A stretch of DNA of 29,264 nt from an uncultured bacterium (GTDB lineage Bacteria; Pseudomonadota; Alphaproteobacteria; SP197): assembly GCA_938014945.1 (NCBI GenBank), contig CALLQH010000017.1, positions 1-29,264 on the forward strand, written 5' to 3'. Under the pieces are notes generated by a model, which saw nothing but the letters and a program-made list of their open reading frames with translations, did no database searches and was not told the origin of the DNA. Position numbers and translations under genes: made by a program. Below, in pieces: positions 1 through 9,982 of the stretch. How positions within the stretch are numbered: position 1 is the first letter of the stretch; the number at the start of each line of letters is the position of its first letter.

Positions 1-234
1 GAAGGGCTGGCTGGTGAGCGCGTCCGTGGCGGCGATTTCCTGGGACAGCAGATCGGGCGACATGGCGCCGCAGGCCAGGACCCCGAAACCACCGGCGTTG
101 GAGATGGCAGCGACCAGATTGCGCTCGCTGACCCAGGTCATCGCGCCACCCATGATGGCGTGTTCTACGCCGAGCAAGGCACGGCCGCGCGACCACAACC
201 GCTGAAGACTGGCTTCTCCGGGCCTGTCTGCCAT
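1..234 (-). CDS. Nitronate monooxygenase-family flavoprotein, N-terminal part (runs off window)
   Basis: Only the first 78 codons are in the window; the gene continues past the left edge. The N-terminus reads MADRPGEASL and contains GVEHAIMGGAMTWVS, then AAISNAGGFGVLACGAM. This is the first beta-alpha segments of the TIM barrel in the nitronate monooxygenase / 2-nitropropane dioxygenase / FabK-like family, FMN enzymes that oxidise nitronates or reduce enoyl-ACP. I chose the ATG at 234 because it begins 4 bases after the lysC stop codon, so the two genes are probably co-transcribed, lysC first. The part seen cannot separate nitronate monooxygenase from FabK. Family assignment is fairly sure; exact substrate is unknown. 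Confidence 0.75.
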   Translation of the reverse strand, partial: MADRPGEASLQRLWSRGRALLGVEHAIMGGAMTWVSERNLVAAISNAGGFGVLACGAMSPDLLSQEIAATDALTSQPF

Positions 235-238
235 CGAC

Positions 239-1462
239 CTATTCGGCCGCGTCCAGCCCGTAGGCCGTATGGAGCGCGCGCAGGGCAAGCTCCAGGTAAT
301 CCTCCGAGATCAGCACGCTGATCTTGATCTCCGAGGTGGAGATGAGCTGGATGTTGATGCCCTTTTCGGACAGCGCCCGGAACATGGTGGTGGCGACACC
401 GGCGTGGCTGCGCATGCCGACGCCGATGACCGAGACCTTCACGACCCGCGAATCCGGCTCGATGCCCGCCGCACCCAGGGTGCCGTTGTTGTCCTCCAGC
501 ACCTTCAGCGCGCGGGTCAGATCGCCCTTGGCCACCGTGAAGGTGAGATCAGTACGCTCGCCGTCCTCGGAGATGTTCTGGACGATCATGTCGACGTTGA
601 TGTCGTTCTCCGAGAGCGGGCCGAACAGCGATGCGGCCACGCCCGGACGGTCGGGCAGGCCGACCATGGTGATCTTTGCATCGTCCCGGGAATAGGCGAT
701 GCCGCTGACAACCTGCTGTTCCACGATTTCGTCCTCGTCGACGACCAGGGTTCCGGGGGCACCTGTGAAGGTGGAGAGCACCTGCAGGCGTACCCGGTGG
801 TTCATGGCGGTTGCCACGGACCGGGTGTGCAGGACCTTGGCCCCCTGGGAGGCCATCTCCAGCATTTCTTCGTAGGTGATCTTATCGAGCTTGCGCGCCT
901 TGGCAACGATACGCGGATCGCAGGTGTAGACGCCATCGACATCGGTATAGATGTCGCAGCGCTCCGCACGCAGCGCAGCGGCCAGGACGACGGCCGACAG
1001 ATCGGAACCGCCGCGGCCCAGGGTGGTGACCCGGCCGCCGGGCGTGACGCCCTGGAAACCGGTGACCACAGGCACCGTGCTGGCATCGAGACAGGCACGA
1101 AGGTTCTCCGGGCGCACCTCGCTGACGCGGGCGCGGCCGTGAACCTCGTCGGTGATGATCGGCACCTGCCAGCCCTGGAACGAGCGGGCGGGAACACCGA
1201 TGCGCTGCAGGGCCAGCGCCATGAGGCCGGCGGTAACCTGCTCACCCGAGGCGACCACGGCGTCGTATTCGCGCCGGTCGTGGCCCGGATCGGTGTCGTT
1301 GACGAGGCCGACCAGCCGATCGGTCTCGCCGGCCATGGCCGAAACCACCACCGCGACCTGATAGCCGGCTTCCACCGCGCCCTTGACGCGGGACGCGGCG
1401 CGTCCGATGCGCTCGAGGTCGCCCACCGAAGTGCCGCCGAATTTCTGAACTATGACCGCCAT
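239..1462 (-). CDS. lysC: Aspartate kinase
   Basis: This 407-residue cytoplasmic enzyme phosphorylates L-aspartate, the first step towards lysine, threonine, methionine and diaminopimelate. The kinase core opens with KFGGTS (residues 7-12), followed by the SAMAGETDRL segment (41-50), the GRGGSD nucleotide/substrate loop (149-154) and YTDVDGVYTCDPR (172-184). Two ACT regulatory domains follow, about 263-335 and 341-407, so the enzyme should be allosteric, normally inhibited by lysine and/or threonine. Length matches the family. The ATG at 1462 starts directly at the conserved MAVIVQKFGG; the open frame extends further upstream, but that stretch overlaps ubiG on the other strand and looks non-coding. 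It is divergent from ubiG with 87 bases between. The downstream neighbour (nitronate monooxygenase-like) is 4 bases away. Confidence 0.97.
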   Translation of the reverse strand: MAVIVQKFGGTSVGDLERIGRAASRVKGAVEAGYQVAVVVSAMAGETDRLVGLVNDTDPGHDRREYDAVVASGEQVTAGLMALALQRIGVPARSFQGWQVPIITDEVHGRARVSEVRPENLRACLDASTVPVVTGFQGVTPGGRVTTLGRGGSDLSAVVLAAALRAERCDIYTDVDGVYTCDPRIVAKARKLDKITYEEMLEMASQGAKVLHTRSVATAMNHRVRLQVLSTFTGAPGTLVVDEDEIVEQQVVSGIAYSRDDAKITMVGLPDRPGVAASLFGPLSENDINVDMIVQNISEDGERTDLTFTVAKGDLTRALKVLEDNNGTLGAAGIEPDSRVVKVSVIGVGMRSHAGVATTMFRALSEKGINIQLISTSEIKISVLISEDYLELALRALHTAYGLDAAE

Positions 1463-1516
1463 GACGCCGCCGTCACCGGAGAAAAAAGAAGCCACACTGC
1501 TGCAGAAGGCCTTCCC

Positions 1517-1540
1517 GCAACGAGGGCGCGACTTCATACT
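1517..1540 (+). promoter_or_regulatory. Candidate ubiG promoter with near-leaderless start
   Basis: In the 87-base lysC/ubiG divergent region the best sigma-70-like match towards ubiG is a weak TTCCCG, then CATACT (1535-1540), 17 bases apart. Transcription would begin about 1547, only a few bases before the ubiG ATG at 1550. No purine-rich ribosome binding site is visible before that ATG. This is a pattern match by eye, so confidence is low. Confidence 0.25.
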
Positions 1541-1549
1541 CTCGGCCCC

Positions 1550-2344
1550 ATGACGAAGCAAGCCGAGCGCATAGCAGACACCGCCCCCGCGGGCAGCATC
1601 GATGCCCGCGAGATCGCCGGATTCGCCGCGGTGGCGGACCGCTGGTGGGATGCATCGGGCCCCTTTCGCCCCCTGCACCGCCTCAATCCCGTGCGGCTGG
1701 CCTATATCCGCGAGGCACTGGGCGGTCACTTCGGCCTGCCCGACACCGACCGTCCACTGGCCGGCCTGGAGATCGCCGACATCGGCTGCGGCGGCGGCCT
1801 GATCTGCGAACCGCTGGCCCGCATGGGCGCGACCGTCACCGGAGTCGACGCCGCGCCCGAGGCGCTGGCGGTGGCCCGCGCCCATGCCGAGGGCGCCGGC
1901 CTTGCCATCGATTATGTCCAGAGCACCGCCGAGGACCTGGCGGCACAGGGGCGCCGCTTTGATGCGGTGATGGCCCTGGAGATCGTCGAGCACGTCGCCG
2001 ACCGCACGGCCTTCGTCGCCGACTGCTGCCGGCTGGTCAAACCCGGCGGCAGCATCGTCATGTCGACGCTGAACCGCACGCCGCGGGCCTTTGCCCTGGC
2101 GATCGTGGGTGCTGAATACCTGCTGCGCTGGGTGCCGCGCGGCTCCCACCGCTGGAAAAAGTTCGTGCGTCCCGCCGAGCTGGCGCGTGACCTGCGCCTG
2201 GCCGGAGCACGCACCACGGATGTCTCGGGCCTTGTCTACGACCCGCTGGGCGACCGATGGGCGCGTTCGGACGACGTCGCCGTGAACTACATTCTCCACG
2301 CGGCCCTCGATGGGCCGAACGCGGTTTCGCACGCCAACGACTGA
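1550..2344 (+). CDS. ubiG: Ubiquinone biosynthesis O-methyltransferase UbiG
   Basis: UbiG makes both O-methyl transfers of ubiquinone synthesis, using S-adenosylmethionine. The 264-residue protein has the family segment FAAVADRWWDASGPFRPLHR followed by LNPVRL (45-50). The SAM-binding glycine loop is DIGCGGG (77-83), the acidic ribose contact is VTGVDAAPEA (about 97-106), and ALEIVEHV and VKPGGSIVMSTLNRT follow. The C-terminal GLVYDPLGDRW and VNYILHA are also typical of UbiG. Length fits. The ATG at 1550 has no evident Shine-Dalgarno, but the protein N-terminus aligns well with known UbiG starts from here. It is divergent from lysC. The next gene lies 101 bases downstream, so they may or may not be co-transcribed. 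Confidence 0.95.
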   Translation: MTKQAERIADTAPAGSIDAREIAGFAAVADRWWDASGPFRPLHRLNPVRLAYIREALGGHFGLPDTDRPLAGLEIADIGCGGGLICEPLARMGATVTGVDAAPEALAVARAHAEGAGLAIDYVQSTAEDLAAQGRRFDAVMALEIVEHVADRTAFVADCCRLVKPGGSIVMSTLNRTPRAFALAIVGAEYLLRWVPRGSHRWKKFVRPAELARDLRLAGARTTDVSGLVYDPLGDRWARSDDVAVNYILHAALDGPNAVSHAND

Positions 2345-2445
2345 GGCGACTATCATTCGTGTCTTGCTCGTTTATGATGTCGGGCAAGCGGCGGGGCATC
2401 CGTGATCCTCACCTTTCGGGAATCAGGCCAAGGCCAGATGATGTA

Positions 2446-4629
<2,184 letters not shown>

Positions 4630-4714
4630 AAACGCTGCGGTCGACGCCCGCGCGGCGGCGCGTTACAACCCGCGCCCGCCACTTCCGGCATTCCGACCGA
4701 CAAGGGTTTTCTCC

Positions 4715-6235
4715 ATGGATACCAAGACGATCTTCGACACCCTGGGCCTCAACGACGCCGAAATGCGCGAGGACTACTTCGACGGCGGCACGCTTGTCGT
4801 GCGGAGCCCCATCGACGGTGCCGAACTCGCCCGGGTCAGGGAAACCACGCCCGATCAGGTCGATGCCATGGTCGCCCGGTCCGTCGAGGTCCAGAAGGCC
4901 TGGCGCAAGCTCACCGCCCCACAGCGCGGCGAGGTCATTCGCCTGTTCGGCAACGAACTGCGCGAGGCCAAGGAGGCGCTGGGCGCGCTCGTCACCCTGG
5001 AAGCCGGCAAGATCCTGGAAGAGGGCAAGGGCGAGGTGCAGGAGATGATCGACATCTGCGACTTCGCCGTCGGCCTGTCGCGCCAGCTCTACGGCCTGAC
5101 CATCGCTTCGGAGCGTCCGGGCCACCGCATGATGGAGACCTGGCATCCCCTGGGCGTGGTCGGCTGCATCACCGCCTTCAACTTCCCCGTCGCCCCCTGG
5201 GCCTGGAACTACGCCATCGCCGCGGTCTGCGGCAACACGATGGTCTGGAAGCCTTCCGAAAAGACGCCGCTGACCGCCATCGCCTGCAAGCGCCTGCTGG
5301 GCCGCGCGGCGGCCAAGTGCGGCTTCGAGGTGCCCTCCAACCTGGTGCAGATCGTCATCGGCGGGCCCGAGACCGGCGAGCGGCTTGCGGCCAACCGCGG
5401 CGCCGCCCTCATCAGCGCCACGGGCAGCGTGCGCATGGGCTATCAGGTGGCACAGACCGTTGCCGGGCGCCTGGGCAAGTACCTGCTGGAACTGGGCGGC
5501 AACAACGGCGCGATCATCGCCCCCACGGCCGACCTCGACCTTGCCGTGCGCGGCATCGTCTTTTCGGCGGTGGGCACGGCGGGCCAGCGCTGCACCAGCC
5601 TGCGCCGCCTGTTCGTCCATGAGTCGATCCATGACGACCTGCTGGCGCGCCTGAAGAAGGCCTATGCCAGCGTGCCGATCGGCAACCCCCTGGAAAAGGG
5701 CACCCTGATCGGCCCGGTGATCGACGGCCGGGCCTTCCAGTCGATGCAGGCGGCCCTGTCGCGCGCCACCGACGAGGGCGGCAACGTTTTCGGCGGCGAA
5801 CGCGTTCTCGAGAAGGAGTTCCCCGGCGCCCACTATGTTCGGCCGGCCATCGTCGAAATGCCGGGCCAAACCGGCGTGGTGAAGGAAGAGACCTTTGCGC
5901 CGATCCTTTATGCCATGCGCTACAGCACGCTCGACGAGGCCGTCGCCATGCACAACGACGTGCCCCAGGGCCTCAGTTCCTGCATCTTCTCCAACGACCT
6001 GCGCGAGACCGAGATGTTCCTCTCCGACGAGGGCAGCGACTGCGGCATCGCCAACGTCAACATCGGGCCCTCGGGCGCCGAGATCGGCGGTGCCTTCGGC
6101 GGCGAGAAGGATACCGGCGGCGGCCGTGAATCCGGGTCGGACGCCTGGCGCGCCTACATGCGGCGGGCAACCAACACCATCAACTACTCCCGCGCCCTGC
6201 CGCTGGCCCAGGGCATCAGCTTCGACATCGGCTGA
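4715..6235 (+). CDS. amaB: ALDH7-family dehydrogenase (aminoadipate semialdehyde / piperideine-6-carboxylate)
   Basis: This 506-residue NAD-dependent aldehyde dehydrogenase belongs to the antiquitin (ALDH7) branch, which oxidises alpha-aminoadipate semialdehyde (in equilibrium with piperideine-6-carboxylate) during lysine and pipecolate breakdown. Catalytic residues are visible: oxyanion Asn in ITAFNFP (N156), general base Glu in LLELGGNN (E259) and nucleophile Cys in AGQRCTS (C293). The C-terminal blocks NIGPSGAEIGGAFGGEK and TGGGRESGSDAWRAYMRR are close to the antiquitin/AmaB pattern and distinguish it from other ALDHs. It lies 85 bases after the histidine kinase and 30 bases before the permease. 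No other lysine-catabolism gene is in the window, so the pathway role rests on subfamily alone. The aldehyde dehydrogenase call is near certain; the substrate is likely. Confidence 0.9.
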   Translation: MDTKTIFDTLGLNDAEMREDYFDGGTLVVRSPIDGAELARVRETTPDQVDAMVARSVEVQKAWRKLTAPQRGEVIRLFGNELREAKEALGALVTLEAGKILEEGKGEVQEMIDICDFAVGLSRQLYGLTIASERPGHRMMETWHPLGVVGCITAFNFPVAPWAWNYAIAAVCGNTMVWKPSEKTPLTAIACKRLLGRAAAKCGFEVPSNLVQIVIGGPETGERLAANRGAALISATGSVRMGYQVAQTVAGRLGKYLLELGGNNGAIIAPTADLDLAVRGIVFSAVGTAGQRCTSLRRLFVHESIHDDLLARLKKAYASVPIGNPLEKGTLIGPVIDGRAFQSMQAALSRATDEGGNVFGGERVLEKEFPGAHYVRPAIVEMPGQTGVVKEETFAPILYAMRYSTLDEAVAMHNDVPQGLSSCIFSNDLRETEMFLSDEGSDCGIANVNIGPSGAEIGGAFGGEKDTGGGRESGSDAWRAYMRRATNTINYSRALPLAQGISFDIG

Positions 6236-6265
6236 CCTCGACAACCCTTCCACCCCCGGAGCGCC

Positions 6266-8059
6266 ATGAGCGGCCCCCAGATCGCCATCTGCCTGATCGT
6301 GCTTGCGGTCACAGTGTTCTTCATCTGGGGCCGCTGGCGCTATGACGTCGTGGCCTTCGCCGGCCTGATGGCGACCGTGGTCGCGGGCCTGGTGCCCGCG
6401 GCCGACGCCTTCGACGGCTTCGGCCATCCCGCTGTGGTGACGGTGCTGGCGGTGCTGGTGATCAGCCGGGCGCTCGCCAATTCAGGCGCCATCGATGCGG
6501 TTGCCGCCCTGGTCGTGCGCGCCAGCGCCAGCCCCGCCCTGCATGTGGCGGTGCTGGCGGGCGTCGCGGCATTCCTTTCGGCCTTCATGAACAATGTCGC
6601 CGCACTGGCCCTGCTGCTGCCGGTGGCACTGCAGTCCTGCGTCAAGGTCGAGCGTTCACCCGGCCTGATCCTGATGCCGATGGCCTTCGGCTCGATCCTG
6701 GGCGGCCTTGCCACCATGATCGGTACGCCGCCCAACGTCATCATCGCCTCCTACCGCACGACGACGGGTGAGCCGGCCTTCGGCATGTTCGACTTCACCG
6801 CGGTCGGCCTGCCCATTGCCATCGTGGGCGTCGCCTTCGTGGCGCTGATCGGCTGGCATCTGCTGCCCGCCTCGGTACGCAAGCGCAACGTGCCTGCCGA
6901 CCTTGGCGCCATCGAGGACTACATCACCGAGGCCAAGGTGCCCGAGGACTCCGTGGCGGTCGGCCTGCCGCTCCACGAACTCGACGAGAAGGTCGCAGAG
7001 AGCGATGTCCAGATCGTCGCCCTGATCCGCGACGGCCACCGCATGCTGAGCGCGGCGCGTTATGTCCAGGTCAAGGCGGGCGACGTGCTGATGCTCTCGG
7101 CATCGCCCGAAGGCATGACCAAGGCGGTGGCCGCGCTGGAACTGGAGCTGGAGGGCGAGAAATCCCAGGCGGTTGAATCGTTGAAGTCCGAGGAGGTCGC
7201 CCTGCTGGAGGCCATCGTCGCCACGGGCAGCCGCATCGAGGGGCACACACCCAGCAGCCTGCGCCTGGGCAGCCGCTACGACCTCAACCTGCTGGCGGTC
7301 TCGCGCCAGGGCAGCCCGACCCGCGGCCGCCTGCGCAGCTTCCGCTTCCAGGCGGGCGACATCCTGCTGCTGCAGGGCGAACGCGAACACGCCAGTGCGG
7401 CGATGGCGCGCCTGGGCCTGCTGCCGCTGGCCGAGCGGAAGATCTCCGTGGGCGCACGCCGCCGCGCCGTGCCCGCGGTGGCAATCTTTGTCGCCGCCGT
7501 GACCGCGGCCGCCTTCGGCCTGGCGCCGATCACCATCACCTTCTCGCTTGCCATGCTCGCCATGGTGCTGCTGGGCATGGTGACCCTGCGTGAACTCTAT
7601 GAAGCGATCGACTGGCCGGTGCTGGTGCTGCTGGGCGCGATGATCCCCGTCGGCGGCGCGCTGGAAACCACAGGCACGACCACCCTGCTCGCCAACGGCC
7701 TCCTTACCGTCATGGCGGGGGCGCCGCCCATCGCCCTGCTGGCGGTGATCATGATCGTCACCATGACGCTGTCGGACATCATGAACAACGCGGCGACCGC
7801 CATCGTCATGGCGCCCATCGCCGTGGGCGTGGCAAGTGCCCTGGGCGTGGCGACCGATCCCTTCCTGATGGCGGTGGCGGTGGGTGCGTCCTGCGCCTTC
7901 CTGACGCCCATCGGGCATCAGAACAACACGCTGATCATGGGACCGGGTGGTTACCGCTTCGGCGACTACTGGCGCATGGGCCTGCCGCTGGAAATCGTCA
8001 TCGTCGGTCTGGCACTGCTGCTGATCCCCTGGGCCTGGCCGCTCATCCCGGCAGGCTGA
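6266..8059 (+). CDS. SLC13/DASS-type permease with two TrkA-C domains
   Basis: This 597-residue inner-membrane transporter has the divalent anion:Na+ symporter / citrate-transporter layout: an N-terminal half of membrane helices (1-205), a cytoplasmic middle with two tandem TrkA-C (RCK_C) domains (about 212-294 and 298-392), and a second membrane half (about 400-595). Each half has the internal-repeat signature: FMNNVAALALLLPVA with MIGTPPNVII in the first, and DIMNNAATAIVMAPIAV with TPIGHQNNTLIM in the second. RCK_C domains in this family are thought to bind a regulatory ligand. Substrate (sulfate, dicarboxylate, other anion) cannot be read from sequence. It follows the aldehyde dehydrogenase by 30 bases, so an operon is likely. 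Its stop converges with the next minus-strand gene, leaving 11 bases between. Confidence 0.88.
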   Translation: MSGPQIAICLIVLAVTVFFIWGRWRYDVVAFAGLMATVVAGLVPAADAFDGFGHPAVVTVLAVLVISRALANSGAIDAVAALVVRASASPALHVAVLAGVAAFLSAFMNNVAALALLLPVALQSCVKVERSPGLILMPMAFGSILGGLATMIGTPPNVIIASYRTTTGEPAFGMFDFTAVGLPIAIVGVAFVALIGWHLLPASVRKRNVPADLGAIEDYITEAKVPEDSVAVGLPLHELDEKVAESDVQIVALIRDGHRMLSAARYVQVKAGDVLMLSASPEGMTKAVAALELELEGEKSQAVESLKSEEVALLEAIVATGSRIEGHTPSSLRLGSRYDLNLLAVSRQGSPTRGRLRSFRFQAGDILLLQGEREHASAAMARLGLLPLAERKISVGARRRAVPAVAIFVAAVTAAAFGLAPITITFSLAMLAMVLLGMVTLRELYEAIDWPVLVLLGAMIPVGGALETTGTTTLLANGLLTVMAGAPPIALLAVIMIVTMTLSDIMNNAATAIVMAPIAVGVASALGVATDPFLMAVAVGASCAFLTPIGHQNNTLIMGPGGYRFGDYWRMGLPLEIVIVGLALLLIPWAWPLIPAG

Positions 8060-8070
8060 GGCAGGAAACG

Positions 8071-8457
8071 CTAGGCCGCGACGCGCGCCTCGACGGCGGC
8101 AAGGATCGCCAGATCGGCTTCCGTGCGGGCGAGGTACCAGCCGTCGACCTGAACCATGCGGCCGTCCTCGAAATCGGCCGTCACCCAGTCGGCAACCGCC
8201 GGGCGCAGTTCGGCGGGGCGGGTTCCCTCGGGCAGCGTGGCGATCAGGGCATCGATACGGGCTTTGGCGGCATTGCCGTCGGCAGGCGGCACGGCGGTCG
8301 CCATCAGGCGCTCGCCGATGCGCGCGGCGGCGGCGCGATCGACCAGGGCGACGGTGGGGCCCCGTCCCTCGTCCGGCGTCAGGCGCCACAGCACGGCGCC
8401 GCCCAGGGCCGCCGAAAGGCCGGCACCGATCAGGATGTCACGCCTGGACCAGGCCAT
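8071..8457 (-). CDS. Small Tat-signal protein, probable escort/small subunit of the GMC oxidoreductase
   Basis: A 128-residue protein starts MAWSRRDILIGAGLSAALGG, a twin-arginine signal (SRRDIL) followed by a hydrophobic stretch. It should therefore be exported folded to the periplasm. The C-terminal part has DGWYLARTEADLAILAAVEA, resembling the small Tat subunits that accompany GMC-type sugar and alcohol dehydrogenases. It is the last gene of a three-gene operon: its ATG is 3 bases after the stop of the GMC flavoprotein, which has no signal peptide. A strong GGAGG lies just upstream. In known FAD glucose, sorbitol and fructose dehydrogenases such a small subunit carries the flavoprotein through the Tat pathway; the same role here is inference. 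No heme or metal motif is visible. Confidence 0.72.
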   Translation of the reverse strand: MAWSRRDILIGAGLSAALGGAVLWRLTPDEGRGPTVALVDRAAAARIGERLMATAVPPADGNAAKARIDALIATLPEGTRPAELRPAVADWVTADFEDGRMVQVDGWYLARTEADLAILAAVEARVAA

Positions 8458-8460
8458 GGC

Positions 8461-9972
8461 TCAGGCCTCCCCGGCGCGCATGCGATCTGCCAGACGCAGG
8501 GCGAAGGCGACGATGGAAAGCGTCGGGTTGGTCGCGCCGCAGCCGGTGGTCCAGACGGAACTGCCGCCGATGTAGAGATTGGCGATGCCGTGGACCTTCA
8601 GGTTGGCATCGACCACACCCTGCTTCGGGTCCGAAGCCATGCGCGTCGTGCCCATGTGATGGTGCGCCCAGAACATCTCGACATCGTTCCAGGTGAAGTC
8701 GGCGGGCACGATGCGGCGCAGGCGGGCATGGCCCCAGGCGCCCATGGCGGCGGCGAGCGTGGCGATATTGGCCATCAGGCTCTCGCGGTCCCCCTCGGTG
8801 AGCTGCCAGGAGAGATGGGTGCGCGGCATGCCTAAGGCATCGACGGTGTCGGCCAGGGTGATACGGCTGTCCGGATTGGGCGCCTGTTCGGTGCCGCAGC
8901 CCATGTAGACGCGCACCCCGGCGTGTTCGGCACCGGGCTCGACATCCCGGAGCAGGGTCAGCATCTCGGTCTCCAGCGGGATCGGGCCGTCTTCGGCCGG
9001 GCGGCCGGGCAGATAGCGGATCTCGTCGCTGGGCGTGAAGGTGAAGATCGTGTTGAGGCGTCCTTCGCGGGCCATGTGCTCGGGCGTCATGAAGAGGCAG
9101 CCCCTCGCCACGGCGCCGTCGAGCGCCGTATAGGTGCCGTAGAAGGGTGCGATCAGCTCGGGCGCATCGCAGATCCAGGAGGCGATGGGGCCGAAGATCG
9201 GGTGTTCCATGAAGTAGCGCCCGACCAGATCGTTCTGGTTGGCAAGGCCTGCTGTCGCCACCGAGCGGGAAGCAAGCAGCAGGCGCGCGTTCTCGATACC
9301 GCCGGCGCTCAGCACATAGGTCTTTGCCGTCACCGTGATGTGTTTCCCGGTGAGCGTCGCCACGTCGAGCCGTTCGATGGAGCCGGTATCATGGGCCGCC
9401 ACGATCTCGGTGACGTTGGCATGGAGCAGGCAGCGGATGTCCTGGGCATCGGCAATGTCGTCGCGGTAACGCTCGCCGAAGCGCGTCGGCGGGCTGTACT
9501 GGAAGAAGCCGTCGGCAATCCTGCCGCCGGGCAGGCCGAGCGGCGCGCCGATGCGCGTCAGGTTTTCCGGGCTGTAGTCGAAAGCGCCCAGCTCGCAGAG
9601 CTCGTGCGCCCGGGGATAGTAGGGATCGAGGTCCTCGCGCCGGACGGGCCAGCCGGAATGGGGCACCCAGTCCTTCTGCTCGAAATCGTGGGCCTCGATC
9701 GGGCGGCACCAGCCGCCCCAGTGGTTGGTGCTGCCGCCGAAGTAGCGCAGGCGGGCGGTGTCGAGGTTGTAGTCGATCCCCTGGGTGACGCCTTCGTAGA
9801 GCGCCTGGGTGTCATCCTCGAACTCCAGCCCGCCGCTCTCGATCAGCACGACCTGACGGCCGCTGCCGCGCAGGGCGCGCGCCAGCGTGATGCCGAAGGC
9901 ACCGGCGCCGATGATGGCGACATCGGCAGCCATCGTGCCGCCGTCGTCGAGCTGACGGGCATCAACGAACAT
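8461..9972 (-). CDS. GMC-family FAD-dependent oxidoreductase
   Basis: A 503-residue flavoprotein of the glucose-methanol-choline family, which oxidises alcohol groups of sugars and other polyols. The FAD-binding GxGxxG is VAIIGAGAFG (18-27), followed by the acidic LIESGG and the GMC segment FGGSTNHWGGWC (78-89). The C-terminal domain has AHHHMGTTRM, carrying the likely catalytic His, and TTGCGATNPTLSIVAFALRLADR at the end. There is no signal peptide or membrane segment. The ATG at 9972 has GAGGGG about 6 bases upstream, which supports this start over longer in-frame choices. The gene lies between the glucan synthase (10-base gap) and the small Tat protein (3-base gap), so export by hitch-hiking and a periplasmic sugar substrate are plausible. 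It belongs to the membrane/Tat branch; electron acceptor and substrate are unknown. Confidence 0.88.
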   Translation of the reverse strand: MFVDARQLDDGGTMAADVAIIGAGAFGITLARALRGSGRQVVLIESGGLEFEDDTQALYEGVTQGIDYNLDTARLRYFGGSTNHWGGWCRPIEAHDFEQKDWVPHSGWPVRREDLDPYYPRAHELCELGAFDYSPENLTRIGAPLGLPGGRIADGFFQYSPPTRFGERYRDDIADAQDIRCLLHANVTEIVAAHDTGSIERLDVATLTGKHITVTAKTYVLSAGGIENARLLLASRSVATAGLANQNDLVGRYFMEHPIFGPIASWICDAPELIAPFYGTYTALDGAVARGCLFMTPEHMAREGRLNTIFTFTPSDEIRYLPGRPAEDGPIPLETEMLTLLRDVEPGAEHAGVRVYMGCGTEQAPNPDSRITLADTVDALGMPRTHLSWQLTEGDRESLMANIATLAAAMGAWGHARLRRIVPADFTWNDVEMFWAHHHMGTTRMASDPKQGVVDANLKVHGIANLYIGGSSVWTTGCGATNPTLSIVAFALRLADRMRAGEA

Positions 9973-9982
9973 GGTCTGCCCC

